From: Ryuthela nishihirai
Lineage: Eukaryota > Arthropoda > Arachnida > Araneae > Heptathelidae
DNA: 64,000 bases
Assembly: GCA_038380435.1 (NCBI GenBank)
Contig: JAWZYU010000009.1
Location: 61,533,901 to 61,597,900, forward strand
Reading direction: 5' to 3'
Part shown: positions 1-11,689 of the stretch, piece after piece
Layout of the letters: every line of letters starts with the position of its first letter
How positions within the stretch are numbered: the stretch's first letter is position 1
Program-made: the position numbers and the translations under genes
The notes under the pieces: model-generated
Database searches by the model: none
The model's input: only the letters and a program-made list of their open reading frames with translations
What the model was told of the DNA's origin: nothing

Positions 1-950
1 TGTTTCTTCCAGGATTAAACGATTGGAATGCGTGAATGAGGCTTTTCCCCCACATAAATCCCTTATTAAAATAAATACAGATATTTGGTGAAAACAGCAA
101 ATTAAAATCGTTATTTTATTCATTAATTTTCGGCTGCTTTATTTTGTCTTTTCTCATATTATAACAATTTAAACTGTATTTCAAAAATGCAACGAAATGA
201 AATACACTATTCTTCGGTAACAACTTCCAAATATTAATATTTATGCGCTAAATATTAATATTTATTACCTACAAATAATACCATGAACTCTGCAACATCT
301 CGAAAGTTGAACTTAACTTTAACGATGACCTTGAAATTAATTTGCAAGTTTCTGCCTAATTAGAAGAGTGCCTGAGGTCATCGGAGAAACAAAAGAGACC
401 ATTATGCGTTGTATTGTATGAATAAATTAATATCTAATTACATAATGGTGCGTCAGAAAAATCGCAGTGAATCAGAGTGAAAGCTTCGCTAACCGCGAGA
501 TACATTCTATTGGGGAAAAGACGAAATGAGGTCACCAGGCCACTGGCTCTAACAAAGTCTTCGCTAATGACAATAACGCCGCTGGCAAGTGTTCGATAAA
601 AATGTAATGAACCCTACCTGCTGCTGTACACAATTCCTGATGGCCAATTTTTGTGAGTTAAGTAGTAAAATTGCACTTCACTGTTAAACTTTTATAAAAA
701 AATTTATAAAATATTTTTGGAAGTTCAAAAACATTTAAAAAGTTTAAGTTAGTGTTGTGTATCAACATGTACATATTTAGAGTGTAAGGATTTTAACCCA
801 ATACGTGTTGTCGAATGGCTTAAATTTTATTTGGAGGAAGCTAATTTTGGCAATGTTCAATCAATAAATGAACTGAATGTAATGATTTTCCATATTACAT
901 GGATTTCCGCAACCAAAATTCGTATCATTCTTATCGAATTACTTCTTTTT
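1..950. other. AT-rich non-coding DNA
   Basis: No gene-like reading frame, RNA gene or repeat that I recognise. Open frames are short and low-complexity on both strands. Confidence 0.5.
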
Positions 951-954
951 TTAC

Positions 955-1230
955 AATCTCCATCTTTAAAATTTGGCTGTCCCATTCCTTTCTTAATACC
1001 TGTCCATCCACGTTTTCATTTACTTTCCTTTTCTTCTTCTTCCTGCAATGTTCAGTTCTAGAATCATTTTAAATATTCTTCCTTTTTCCATATACGTTTG
1101 ACGACATGTTCATCCCATCTCAATTGTTTATTCTTAATTTCTTCAATAATATTCTTCACAACTTGCATTAAAGCTATAATGTCCTCATTTCTAATTCTTT
1201 TCAAACCTTTCTTGTTGAGATCCACCAAAA
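955..1230 (-). pseudogene. Decayed LINE fragment, C-terminal tail of an endonuclease-reverse transcriptase
   Basis: The minus strand reads GLKRIRNEDI and then IIEEIKNKQLRWDEHVVKRI in one frame. After stops and a frame change a remnant GWTG follows. This is the order of the conserved tail after the RT thumb in many LINE proteins (RNEDI ... LRWxGHVxRM ... GRPxxRWxD). No endonuclease or RT core remains, so it is a short 3' relic. It is not a copy of the RTE-like LINE at 5.7-9.2 kb, whose tail reads LRWFGHVARM in a different context. It is non-functional. Confidence 0.6.
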
Positions 1231-1400
1231 GACAAGGGGAAATTATTTATTCTGTTATAGTTTCTTCATTTACCACATTCCTCTCCGTAAAACATGATGT
1301 TCTGCAAAATTAGTGAATTTTAATTATGATTTTGTTCCAGAGGACTCACCTTTTATGAATCTTCTCTCTTTTTCTTCATATAATTATCCATCTATTTGTA

Positions 1401-1595
1401 CAGTGGCTCAAAAAAGTATCCGAACACTATGGTTGATTACAGAATTCAGAAAATATATCTGGCAATGATTTTTTTAGAAATTAGTGATCTGGCAACTTTC
1501 GTGTCAGATCACTAATTTCTAAAAAAATCGTTGCCAGATATATTTTCTGAATTCTCTAATCAATCATAGTGTTCGGATACTTTTTTGAGCGACTG
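1401..1595. mobile_element. Palindromic MITE, TA target site (copy 1)
   Basis: A 195-bp element that is almost one long hairpin. Its ends are CAGTGGCTCAAAAAAGTATC and the inverted complement GATACTTTTTTGAGCGACTG, flanked by TA at 1399-1400 and 1596-1597. The arms meet near 1498. There is no coding capacity. TA target and CAGT ends fit the Tc1/mariner/pogo superfamily, with a transposase supplied in trans. A second copy lies at 12578-12790. Confidence 0.9.
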
Positions 1596-1597
1596 TA

Positions 1598-4523
1598 CAA
1601 CCGATCACAGATATCTAAATTTATTTACTGTCCTTGTTTCGCAGTTTTCAGTCTCATTCTCTACCACTTCGACTGTGCTCCCCTCCCATCCCTATATTCA
1701 GAATTCTACTAAGGGAAATAGATGGAAAAATTATCAGGCATGTACACATCTAACTCGTTTCCAAGAATATTTTAAAGACTTTTAAAACGAAAGGTAAAAT
1801 GTTATACTGCAATGGAATACAATTCACCTTTTTCCGGCTCGATTACATCACTTGAGCCCCTTCTTTACTCTTTTCTGAATCTGGCCTGCAATGATGCAAT
1901 CTAATATTTTAAAGTATTCAAATTCTTTATCGATTATTCAATGAATGCTGAGAGTTACGTTTGAGGATAAAACATTTTTTCTTTCTGTTATATGGATACT
2001 GAATCTCTCAAATGCAAAATAATTCCCTTGTTATTATGTCGTCATACAGGAGGGATTGTCGCAAAAATGAGTTTATTTGATCACATTTATAAATTCTACT
2101 TGTTGTTTGACTATTTCTTAGTTCCCTTTTTTGCGAAATATGTGTATATCGATAACATTTATTCTCTATTGGTTTACTAAAAATAAACGCTTTTTTCCTA
2201 AAACATATATACGATTTTCACCATAAATGATCACCAAAATTAAGTAATTTAAACTCATAAGCCATATAGCAGAAATCAAGACCGTTTAAGTTCTCTTTGA
2301 ATGCAATTCCACATAACAGAGTGGGTTCCCGAATAACGTGAAGGTTGCGTTCTGAAAAATTGGCACGTAAATTAAAAGCACCAAGCAGAATTTTCGTATA
2401 AAAAAGAAAGGAAATCTTAGGGATGGGAGGGGGAGAAACGTTGCCTCAAAGTCATACATCTATTTCTTCCATTTTGTTTTATTATTCAGCATTTATAACC
2501 TTTAATAATAAAGACATTACACTAACGCTTAAAACGAAAGAACACAGCATATCTGCAATAATTAAATAAGAATTGTTGATGAAAAGTGCTTCTTACACTT
2601 ACGCTGAGCGCTGTCTCCGATGATTTGCTGTTATTAATTGTGGCGGGATTGGACGGAGTGGGAGTTACAGAATCAGGAGTTATCTGGGTCAAATGAATGA
2701 GTAGACAAAGGGGTAATTCCCTTCTCATTTATTGCCAAATGTTGGATATTAAGAGATAGAGGCTGTTCGAATTTTACGCTTTTCTTTTGTTTAAGATGAG
2801 GAGGCAACGATGTTTGAGAGTCATCTCTGTTAAAATCTCTCAGTTCAAAGGCGTTACTCCAAATAAATTTCTCAGAAAATTAAAAATAAAAGGTGCAATG
2901 CAGTGACTGCGTTATTCCAAAAAAAAAAAAAGAAAAGAAAACGCGTTAATTAAATCACCTTAAATCGCAAGCCGACTGTAGATACATTTGTAACATATAG
3001 AAAATTGTTTTTCAACTTTGAAACATTTTAATCATTGTTAATGATTACACGTAATAGTTTGCAAAAGTGTATAATTGTTTTTGTGTTTTGTTTGCGTCAT
3101 TAAAATCGATTAAGAAACTAACATAAAGATAAAGAGAGAACTTTTGTCACAGTCATAACTAGGATTGCCAAAAGATGATAATATATATAGGAAAGAAAGC
3201 ATAATTCTTTTAATACATGGAAGGACGAAATATCTCAATAAAAACTAACTGGAATGCTCGTATTTAAAGATAATAATGCTCTTTATTTTACGATTTCAGC
3301 ATCCTATAATAGCGCAAATTAGAACTATAGAAGATTAGGAAAATGCAAATAGTAATATTTCATTAGTAATTACGAACAAAAAGTAATGTTTCATTAATCT
3401 CTCAAAACCAAAAAAAATATTCAATTTCCCCCTCTCACCCCGTGTGTAGTAAGCAAATCACTACTGTCAATGCAAACCTCTTGCTCATCACAATCAACAA
3501 TCAAAATATCATATCTACGTCATGAATTGATAGTTTACAATATTCGTATAAAGTTTCGATTTTCCCAAACATCAAACCACTCTAAAGGTCGAAATTAAAA
3601 TTATTCGAAGTGTCGGAGAATGAGAATCCTAATATATCCTTATTTCCTATCTAACACAAAGATAATCTTTCATTCCTCTCTAATAGCAACAACGTCTAAA
3701 GCTTACAGACGGATGACAAAGTGAATGAGCTAAAAACAAACCTTTATTTCGTATGGAAACAAATAGTAGGAAAACAGATGACGGGTTCATTTAAGAATCA
3801 CTCTTCTGGTGAATCTAGAACTGGAATGCACAACATAAACGTAGAAGAGGGCCATAATGGACTTCAAATGTAATGAACCTCACTGTTGTTCTTCGTTTGG
3901 GACCTAAGACTTCTAGCCTGAAGTAAAAGAGAATAAAATTAGAAATAGACGTTATTAGATCGGAACTAACCAGAACACCATTCTGGTATATCCTTTCCAG
4001 AAATTATTCTATGAACGAGTGCAATATACGCTTTTTCCCGCTGTTCAAACGGTGTTTCACGAAACTATCCTTGCAGAAAACACGTGTTATAAATTTCCAT
4101 TTACGAGTATTTAATTTCGCTTTTCTCTTCCGCTATTATTAAAATTCTCCAAGAAGAGAAGAGAATCTCATCACCCCTCTTTAGATTTGATCCTGTAGTC
4201 TTTCATAGCAAAATTACTCGAAATCAGGAGCTCTGCCCTGCAGCCTAAGGAGGTTCCATCCGTGTACCCCTTATTGTCGGCTTACTTCGCTTGCTCCGTT
4301 ATAGAAAAGTGACTCATCAGACAACGTATTATAAAGATTTTGCATTTTATGGTTGTTGTAATAAAGGACAAAACTGCTTTTGTAGCTAGCCAATACAGTA
4401 CATGCATTGGTTCACAAATTTATAAAAACTGCATAGACAAGTGATAAAGTACATATACTCCATGATTGCTATGTCGTTTGCATAATAATCATCAATGCAT
4501 TTGGTAAACTATAACTTTCAAAG
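1598..4523. other. AT-rich non-coding DNA with faint dispersed repeats
   Basis: No gene seen. It holds a dispersed repeat (1783-1895), a poly(A) run near 2925, and stretches around 3340-3690 that weakly resemble the ~240-bp units at 42.9-43.6 kb (shared pattern AATATTTCATTAGTA). The short frames near 1585, 1992 and 2522-2728 have no recognisable protein features. Confidence 0.45.
1783..1895. repeat. Dispersed repeat, shared with 28830-28950
   Basis: Shares an ordered series of blocks with 28830-28950 (AAAATGTTA-ACTGCAAT, then TTTTTC-GGCT-GATT, ending in CTGGCCTG or CGGGCCTG), with a weaker relative at 43840-43915. The edge with GGCCTG may be a transposon end, but no TSD was found. Confidence 0.45.
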
Positions 4524-4787
4524 TTAATGACTATTCATCCACTATCAAGTTGTTTTTTAAGTGACAGGGGAAGATGGGTATAGAGAAGAATTGTCTTGAG
4601 TCGAGTGGGATCTTAGCCCAAGATTAGGTGCTCTAACCACTGAGCTACCGGCCGCTGATAAATCTCTCCTCTACTGCTGATGTTATGATACACCCCATCT
4701 GGTCAATCACTGTCTTTTGAATGCATATGAGGACTCGATGCCTTCAGAGCCATTCCAGTCACATGTACACAACCAGCCACAAGGGCA
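4524..4787 (-). mobile_element. tRNA-derived SINE, family C, minus-strand copy
   Basis: On the minus strand it reads CCCTTGTGGCTGGTTGTG, a middle part with AAAAGACAGTGATTGACC, then the A-box-like GGTAGCTCAGTGGTTAGAGC and a degenerate B-box, then a tail with CAAGACAATT and AGTGACAG. The plus-strand copy at 5003-5296 has the same order of parts, so the two form an inverted pair. The tRNA-like portion lies in the middle, which is unusual for a simple tRNA SINE. Transcription by RNA polymerase III is the family norm and is not shown here. Confidence 0.7.
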
Positions 4788-4821
4788 TCCTGATTGCTAT
4801 TTTTCTCTACATCCATTCGTC

Positions 4822-4933
4822 TCAAAACAATTTTACCTCTACACCCCTCTTCTCCTGTCACTTAAAAACAGCTTGATAGTGGATTAATATTCATTAAATC
4901 AATGATCAGTTGTGATATCTTATGCCTAAATAC
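4822..4933 (+). repeat. SINE family C, isolated 3' tail
   Basis: Matches only the 3' portion of the family C SINEs (AAAACAATTTTACCTCTACA, then CACTTAAAAACAGCTTGATA, then a segment ending TATGCCTAAATA). It has no tRNA-like head. It lies between the two longer copies in the same orientation as 5003-5296 and may be a 5'-truncated insertion. Confidence 0.6.
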
Positions 4934-5002
4934 AAGGTATTGCTGATCAAACCAAAGGTGAGGCAGATTCAGATTTGCTCACAAAACAAATAGTAACGCG
5001 GA

Positions 5003-5296
5003 AGCCCTTGTGGCTTGTTGTGTTCACCTGACCGAGACGGCTCTGAAGAAATGGCTCCAAATCCACTCAAAAGACAGTGATTGACCGGATGGAGTAGAGG
5101 AGAGATAGATCAGCATCCGGTAGATCATTGGTCAGAGCACCTGACATGTCATTAGGAGGTCTTGGATTCAGATCCCACCCTGCTCAAGACAATTTTTCCT
5201 CTACACCTATCATCTCATGTCACTTAAAATTAGTTTGATAGTGGATAAATATTAATTAAATCAATGATGAGCTGTGAAATCGTATGTCTAAATATA
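5003..5296 (+). mobile_element. tRNA-derived SINE, family C, plus-strand copy
   Basis: Starts near CCCTTGTGGCTTGTTGTG. It contains AAAAGACAGTGATTGACCGG, an A-box-like GGTAGATCATTGGTCAGAGC and a B-box-like GGATTCAGATCCCACC, and ends in the shared tail CAATTTTTCCTCTACACC ... GTATGTCTAAATA. Its relation to 4524-4787 is an inverted repeat about 0.2 kb apart. Confidence 0.7.
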
Positions 5297-5557
5297 TCTT
5301 TTAAAGCTAAAGTCTTTTTGAGTTAGAAACATTCAAAGCACTTCACTCGATTAGAACCGTTAGAACATAACGTACGAACTGTTTACAGTGACAGTGAACT
5401 CAAGTTTCCTTTCAATAAAAACTAATCTTCTGATAATCTAATAAAATGCATTTCGACTTATAGTCAATTGATAAATTCTTTTGAGGATAGACTGAGGAAT
5501 AAATAACAATATGAAATAACTTTGAAAAAATTTTATTACTCAATTTTGCTTAAATAT

Positions 5558-5667
5558 AATTATAAAGGTTAATAAAATAAAAAAAAAATAAATACCCCCT
5601 CAAGCAGCTGCTTGCCACAGAAGTCTAACAGGAGCCTGTCAGTTTATATGCCAGAGTAGAAGGTCTG
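5558..5667 (-). mobile_element. SINE family B, 3' half of an interrupted copy, with left TSD
   Basis: The 17-bp TSD AATTATAAAGGTTAATA (5558-5574) is followed by an A-rich stretch and the SINE 3' portion starting CAAGCAGCTGCTTG at 5601. The SINE stops at AGAAGGTCTG (5658-5667), which is the target duplication of the LINE inserted in it. The other half resumes at 9248. Confidence 0.85.
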
Positions 5668-8600
5668 GGTCTGTAAATGGTAGCTAGGTAGTCACTGGAA
5701 GGAGAGCTATGCACCAATCCCCTGTGATGATGCATAGAACCGGCCAGGCCTAGCACCTAATGTCCGACCCCGCCTTCTCGTGGTGTGGACCGTTAGTAAC
5801 TTTCAAAAGAGATACTCTCTTGTGGAAGTGAACGGAAGGGGAGGGCTGCCAGATTAGTGTGGCCTACTGATCTGGACAACTATGGCTACTTTTCTTTTTT
5901 TTTCTACCCTGCTGAGGAGTGGTCAACCACACAGGGTCCTGGTACTGACCATATAAACCTACTGGACAAGATATATGGCTCTGAGCTTGATTATGGATCC
6001 TGATTTTGCTGCACTGGTGGGACTCTGTGGAGGGAAAATCTTCCGCTGTGTTTTTGTTTGTGGGTTGACAGCCCCAAGTGAATAGATTCACAGGATATGT
6101 TTATCAGCTGGTGGATAATCCTCAGCAGAAGTCATCGCAGGCAACTGAACTCTTTGCTTCTATTGGCATCGTCAAATTCTACATTGGAGGAAGTCTTCCA
6201 GTGTAGATGGCTTCAGCCTTTAGTAGTGGGGGAACGGGTCTTTGCCCCATGTCTGCGATTAGGGGGCTGTTTGATATTGTCGGCATTCCCTCTCTCAATA
6301 AACATAGTTTCTTTAAACATCCCACTAACCATTTTCTCTCCATAGGTAGTTGGAATGTGAGGACTCTGCACAGAGCTTTTTCTCTTGATGTCCTCACACA
6401 AGAATTCCACCGTTATAATTTAGATATTCTCGGCTGCAAGAGACCAGATGGACAGATAAAGGTCAGATTCTTAAAAACAATCTTAAATTTCTCTTTTCAG
6501 GGAGGGACGACAATAAGCATCACCAAGGCGTGGGTCTGCTTCTTAGCAGACACGCTAGTGATGCTCTTCTAGGATATGAGTGCATTAATGAAAGGTTTCT
6601 TACAGCAAAATTTCAGACAAGCGTTAAAGACTTGAATGTTATCTGCTGTTATACCCCCACTGAGGATGCCGATGAGGATGAGAAGGATAGGTTTTATGAA
6701 CAACTTCAGGATATTTTGAAATCTATCAAGAAAGGAGATATTACCCTTGTTCTTGGTGACTTCAATGCCAAAGTTGGTACTGACTCTGACCTTTGGGGAG
6801 GAGTAATAGGCCCTTTGGTATTGGTAGCTGCAATGGCAATGGGCAACATCTCCTACAGGTAAGTAAACTCAATGGATTCAGAATAACTAACACTTATTAC
6901 AAACACCGCAACATACATAAATACACATGGGTTTCACCTGATGGGCTGCATAAGAATATGATTGATTACATATTAATTAACAGGAAATGGGCTAGTTCTG
7001 TTAGGAATACCAGGGCATATAGGGGAGCTGAATTTGGATCTGACCATTACCTTGTTAAAAGTGTGTTGCAACTTAAACTTAAAAAGTGTTGTGCTAGGGT
7101 TAAAAAATTTACTTTTAATACTGAAGCTCTGAAAGATCCAGTTATAGCCAAAGCTTGCCATGATAGGTTACTTAGTCATTATAACAGTCATGGTTTCCTT
7201 ACTACTGAAGTTGAGGAAGAATGGGATCATTTTAAACAGGCTTTTTTGGACACTAACAGAACTCTTTTAGGAAAAAAGGAGCAGAAGAGGCAGAATTATC
7301 TGAGTGATAAGGTACTTGAGCTTATTTCGGAAAGAAAGAACTGCAGGAATGTCTTTAATCAATACCCTACTAGTCCTAATAGAAAGCATTACAGAGAACG
7401 TAATAAACGTGTAAAAGATCAGTTAGCTGCTGATAAGAATCTTTGGCTTCATGGTTTGGCTGACAAAGCCGAGGAAGCAGTTAGACAGCACAACAGCAGC
7501 GAGCTGTACCAGATAGTTAATGTTTTGTGTGGTAGAAAACGGACAGGTATACAGGGATTGAAGGATAAACAAGGAAGGTGAGGATTCTGTCATGGCTAGG
7601 TGGGCTGAGCATTTCAGTGATGTTCTAAACAATGTAGTTAGTTCTACTCCCATTGTTTGCAATTATGATAGATGCATTGGTGGCTTTAATGTTGGCCCTA
7701 TAACACAATCTGAAGTTATTTTGGCTGTTTCTAAACTTAAACTTCATAAATCCCCAGGGGTAGATGAAATTACTACCGAAATGCTTAGAGCTGGGAATGT
7801 TTCGGTTACCACTTGGATGACTGAAATTGTGAATATCTTTTATGATAAAGGCATGGTTCCTAAAGATTTTACCAGAGCTATTATTATCCCTATTTTCAAA
7901 AAAGGTGATCGCAGTTCTTGTGATAACTATAGGGGTATCAGCCTACTCTCCGTCCCAGGTAAAGTTCTTTCCATGATTGTGCTTAATAGAATTAAGAATC
8001 TGGTTGACAGTCAATTGCGTGATGAGCAATGTGGATTCAGAAGTGGTAGGGGATGTTGTGGATCAGATATTTCCACTTAGGCAGATTCTTGAGAAATGTT
8101 TAGAGTTTCAGAAACCTTTGGTTGCTAGCTTTGTTGATTTCAAAAAGGCTTTCGACTCTGTTGATCGTCATAATTTGTGGTTGATTGTGAAATCATATGG
8201 TATACCAGACAAGTTAGTTAACATAATGAAAGCTCTCTATAATAACACTGAGTCGTGTGTGAGAATTGGTAAGGTTTGTAGCAATTGGTTTAGCATTACT
8301 TCTGGTGTTCGACAAGGGTGCATTTTGTCTCCTTTTCTCTTTAGCTTGATTATAGATTATGTTATGCGAAATTCACTTCAAGGGAAAGATTTTGGCCTTA
8401 AATGGGCTGGAGATACGAAAATTTCTGATTTAGATTATGCTGATGATTTAGCCCTTTTGGCAAATGATGTTGATGAGATGAACTCTTTCATTCGAGCTGT
8501 TGATGAGACTGGTAGTAGAGTGGGTTTGGTTATAAACAGAGAGAAAACTAAAGTGATGAAAATTGGTCAGGCAGGCTGTGATTCAGTTAATCTGAATGGT

Positions 8601-9247
8601 TGCAGTCTTGAGCAGGTGTCACAGTTTAATTATCTTGGGAGCTATGTAACAGATAATGGTGATGTGCGGAATGAGATTAACAGGCGAATAGGGATTGCTG
8701 CCGGGACTTTTAAGAATCTATGGAGAGTGTGGAGAAATAGGCGTATACACCTAAAGACTAAAATTAGACTATATAATAGTTTGGTTCTTTCTAGGGTTAG
8801 TTATGGTAGTGAAACTTGGACACTTTGTAAACAAGATAACAGGAAACTAGATGCTTTTGATTCCAGATGCTTACGCAGTATCTTGGGCATTAGGTGGTTC
8901 AACTTTGTAACTAATGATGAGGTTAGACAAAGGAGTTTGCAACCTCCTTTAAGCAGCATATTGTGCAGAGAGAGACTCCGTTGGTTTGGCCATGTTGCCC
9001 GTATGAATAATTATAGATTGGCGAATAGGGTTATGAACAGTGTGCCTAAAGGCCTCAGAAAGAAGGGGAGACCTAGGATGCGGTGGGCAGACAATGTCAA
9101 ACAGGACCTTGTTAGAATTGGTTTGCAGTGGCCAGATGCAGTAGATGTAGCTCAGGATAGACTTGCTTCGAGAACTAAATTGCACGGTCTGGTTCGACCT
9201 CCGTAGCCCATGGCTGCTTGAGGATGATGATGATGATGATGATGATG
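5668..9247 (+). mobile_element. RTE-like non-LTR retrotransposon inserted in a SINE
   Basis: A near-full-length LINE of about 3.6 kb. Its borders are set by the 10-bp TSD AGAAGGTCTG at 5658-5667 and 9248-9257. A GC-richer 5' leader (5668-6340) precedes one endonuclease-RT coding region. The 3' end is a short (GAT)n microsatellite (9222-9247), the kind of tail typical of RTE-type LINEs. No separate gag-like ORF1 is visible. Clade assignment rests on the domain layout, the wording of the endonuclease motifs and the tail, and is tentative. The copy is dead because of frameshifts. A truncated second copy lies at 9704-11686. Confidence 0.88.
6340..9206 (+). pseudogene. LINE endonuclease-reverse transcriptase, frameshifted
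   Basis: In families of this kind the protein nicks target DNA with an APE-like endonuclease and primes reverse transcription from the nick. Segments in order: GSWNVRTLHRAF (endonuclease start), YTPTEDADEDEKDRFYEQL, LVLGDFNAKVG, TWVSPDGLHKNMIDYIL, GAEFGSDHYLV (catalytic Asp-His), then RT with GVDEITTEML, IIIPIFKKGD, NYRGISLLSV, FVDFKKAFDSVDRHN, GVRQGCILSP, DLDYADDLALLAN (catalytic YADD) and NREKTKVM. The tail is LRWFGHVARM, GRPRMRWADN and a stop at 9206. The frame changes near 6530, 6800, 7580 and 8050, so no complete product is possible. The last segment (7977-9206) is open for 409 codons and carries most of the RT. Confidence 0.9.
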
Positions 9248-9392
9248 AGAAGGTCTGAGAGGATGGCAGGATCTCAGCAGGAAAACGACACGAACATCCA
9301 TGCCTTATCCGGGGCTAGAACCCAGGTCCCGTAGATCAGTAGCCAAGCGCGCTAACCACTGGGCCACGGGACGGCAATTACAAAGGTTAATA
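9248..9392 (-). mobile_element. SINE family B, tRNA-like half of an interrupted copy, with right TSD
   Basis: After the LINE's right TSD the SINE resumes and ends in a tRNA-like head. On the minus strand this reads GTGGCCCAGTGGTTAGCGCG (A-box) and GGACCTGGGTTCTAGCCCC (B-box region). The flank AATTACAAAGGTTAATA (9376-9392) matches the left SINE TSD at 16 of 17 positions. The two halves add up to a SINE of about 0.2 kb. Confidence 0.85.
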
Positions 9393-9703
9393 TGTAGGAA
9401 AAGTAAGGACAGAGCCTCACACAGGTATGACATCAGCTAAAGTATCTTGTTTCTCTTCTGGCGAACGAATTCCATTACACACTGACAGATATAACGTATT
9501 ATTACATGCGATGGCCAAGTATTTTGAGCACGAATCTTGATATTTTTTTAGTTGTAATCTTTTATTTCGAGCGTCATACTTAGGAATTTAAATTTAGTTA
9601 TAGATGTATCCATATATGTATCTAGGATTTAGTTTCGGGGGGCGGGGAAGTAAAAATAAGACTTGAGTAGGGTTTCTCAATTGCTAAAATATTCCACAGT
9701 CAA
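9393..9703. other. Non-coding spacer between two convergent LINE copies
   Basis: AT-rich with a G-rich patch near 9638. No gene or repeat recognised. Confidence 0.4.
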
Positions 9704-11686
9704 CATCATCATCATCCTCAAACAGCCATGGGCTAGGGAGGTCCAACCAGATCGTGCAATTTAATTCTCCAAGCATATCTGTTCTGACCTATATCTGTTG
9801 CATGTGGCCACTGCACACCAATTCTAACAAGATCCTGTTCGTCATTGTCTGCCCAACGCAACCGCATCCTAGATCTCTTCCTCTTTCTGAGGTTTTTAGG
9901 CAGACTGTTCATATCCCTATTCGCTAATCTACAATTATACATACGGGCAACATGGTCAAACCAGAGGAGTCTCTCTCTACACAATACACAGTTCAGAGGA
10001 GATTGCCGATTCCTTTACCTAACCTCTTCATTAGTTGAACCACCTAAGAGACTGCGTAAGCATCTAGAATGAAAAGCATCAAGTTTCTTGTTACGATGTT
10101 TACAAAGCATCCAGGTTTCACTACCATAACTAACCCTAGAAAGAACCAAACTATTATACAGTCTAATTTTAGTCTTTAGGTCTATACGCCTATTTCTCCA
10201 CACTCTCCATAGATTCTTAAAAGTCCCGGCAGCAATCCCTATTCGCCTGTTAATCTCATTCCGCACATCACCATTATCTGTTACATAGCTCCCAAGATAA
10301 TTAAACTGTGACACCTGCTCAAGACTGCAACCATTCAGATTAACTGAATCACAGCCTGCCTGACCAATTTTCATCACTTTAGTTTTCTCTCTGTTTATAA
10401 CTAAACCTACTCTACTACCAGTCTCATCAACAGCTCGAATGAAAGAGTTCATCTCATCAACATCATTTGCCAAAAGGGCTAAATCATCAGCATAATCTAA
10501 ATCAGAAATTTTCATCTGCAGTCCATTTAAGGCCAAAATCTTTCCTTTGAAGTGATTTTCGCATAACATAATCAATAACGAAGCTAAAGAGAAAAGGAGA
10601 CAAAATGCACCCTTGTCAAACACCAGAAGTAATGCTAAACCAATTGCTACAAGCCTTACCAACTCTCACACACAACTCAGTGTTATTATAGAGAGCCTTC
10701 ATTATGTTAACTAACTTGTCTGGTATACCATGATCTCACAATCAACCACAAATTATGACGATCAACAGAGTCGAAAGCGTTTTCGAAATCAACAAAGCTA
10801 GTAACCAAAGGTTTCTGAAACTCTGAACATTTCTCAAGAATCGGTCTAAGTGAAAAATCTCTGATCTACACATCCCCTACCACTTCTAAATCCACATTGC
10901 TCATCACACAAATGCCCGTCAACCAGATTCTTAATTCTATTAAGCACAATCGTGCAAAGAACTTTACCTGGAACAGAAAGTGGGTTGATACACCTATATT
11001 TATCACAAGAACTGCGATCACCTTTTTAAAAATATGGATAATAATAGCTCTGGTAAAATCTTTAGGAACCATGTCTTTATCATAAAAGATATTCAAATTT
11101 TCAGTCATCCATGTGGTAACCGCAACATTCCCAGATCTAAGCATTTCCGTACTAATTCATCTACCCCTGGAGTTTATGTAGTTTAAATTCAGAAATAGTC
11201 AAAATAATTTCAGACTGTATTATAGGGTCAACATTGAAGACAGTAATGGATCTATCGTCATTACAAACAATGTGAGTAGAATTAATCATATTGTTTAGAG
11301 CATCACTGAAATGCTCAACCCACCTAGACATGACAGAATCCTCACCTTCTATAACCTTATTTTGTTTATTCTTCAATCCCTGTATACCTGCCCTTTTTCT
11401 ACCACACATAACATTAACTATCTGGCACAGCTCTCTGCTGTTGTGCTGTGTAACTGCTTCCTAGAATTTGTCATCGAAGCCTTCAAGCCAAAGATTCTTA
11501 TAAGCAGGTAACTGATCCTTTACACGTTTATTGAGCTCTCTGTAATGCTTTCGATTAGGACTAGTAGGGTATTGATTAAGGACATTATTCCTGCTGAGCT
11601 TTCTTTCTAAAATAATCTTAAGTGCCTTAACACTCAAATAATTTTGACTCCTCTGCTTCTTTTTTCTTAATAGAGTACTGTTAGTG
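9704..11686 (-). mobile_element. 5'-truncated second copy of the RTE-like LINE
   Basis: Its 3' end is the (CATCAT)n tract at 9704-9715, and its 5' break at 11686 corresponds to about position 7250 of the first copy. The RT frame at 10015-10662 repeats ISDLDYADDLALLAN, INREKTKVM and FNYLGSYVTDNGDVRNEINR as in copy 1. The tail at 9733-9984 reads RERLLWFDHVARM and LRWADNDEQDL. The gag/endonuclease side is absent. 5' truncation is the normal result of incomplete target-primed reverse transcription. Several frameshifts are present (segments 9733-9984, 10015-10662, 10866-11144, 11161-11409 are in different frames). No clear TSD was found. The two copies are convergent and form an imperfect inverted repeat of about 2 kb. 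Confidence 0.88.
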
Positions 11687-11689
11687 GCA

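Noticed and set aside
4620..4660. A tRNA gene on the minus strand (A-box-like motif)
   Set aside because: The B-box and acceptor stem do not pair, and the same structure recurs at 5.1 kb with shared flanks, so it is a SINE.
7977..9206. A 409-codon open frame as a functional gene
   Set aside because: It is the RT part of the frameshifted LINE, continuous with endonuclease fragments upstream in other frames and bounded by the LINE's TSD.
9300..9370. A tRNA gene on the minus strand
   Set aside because: It is the tRNA-like head of SINE family B, interrupted by the LINE and flanked by the SINE's TSD.
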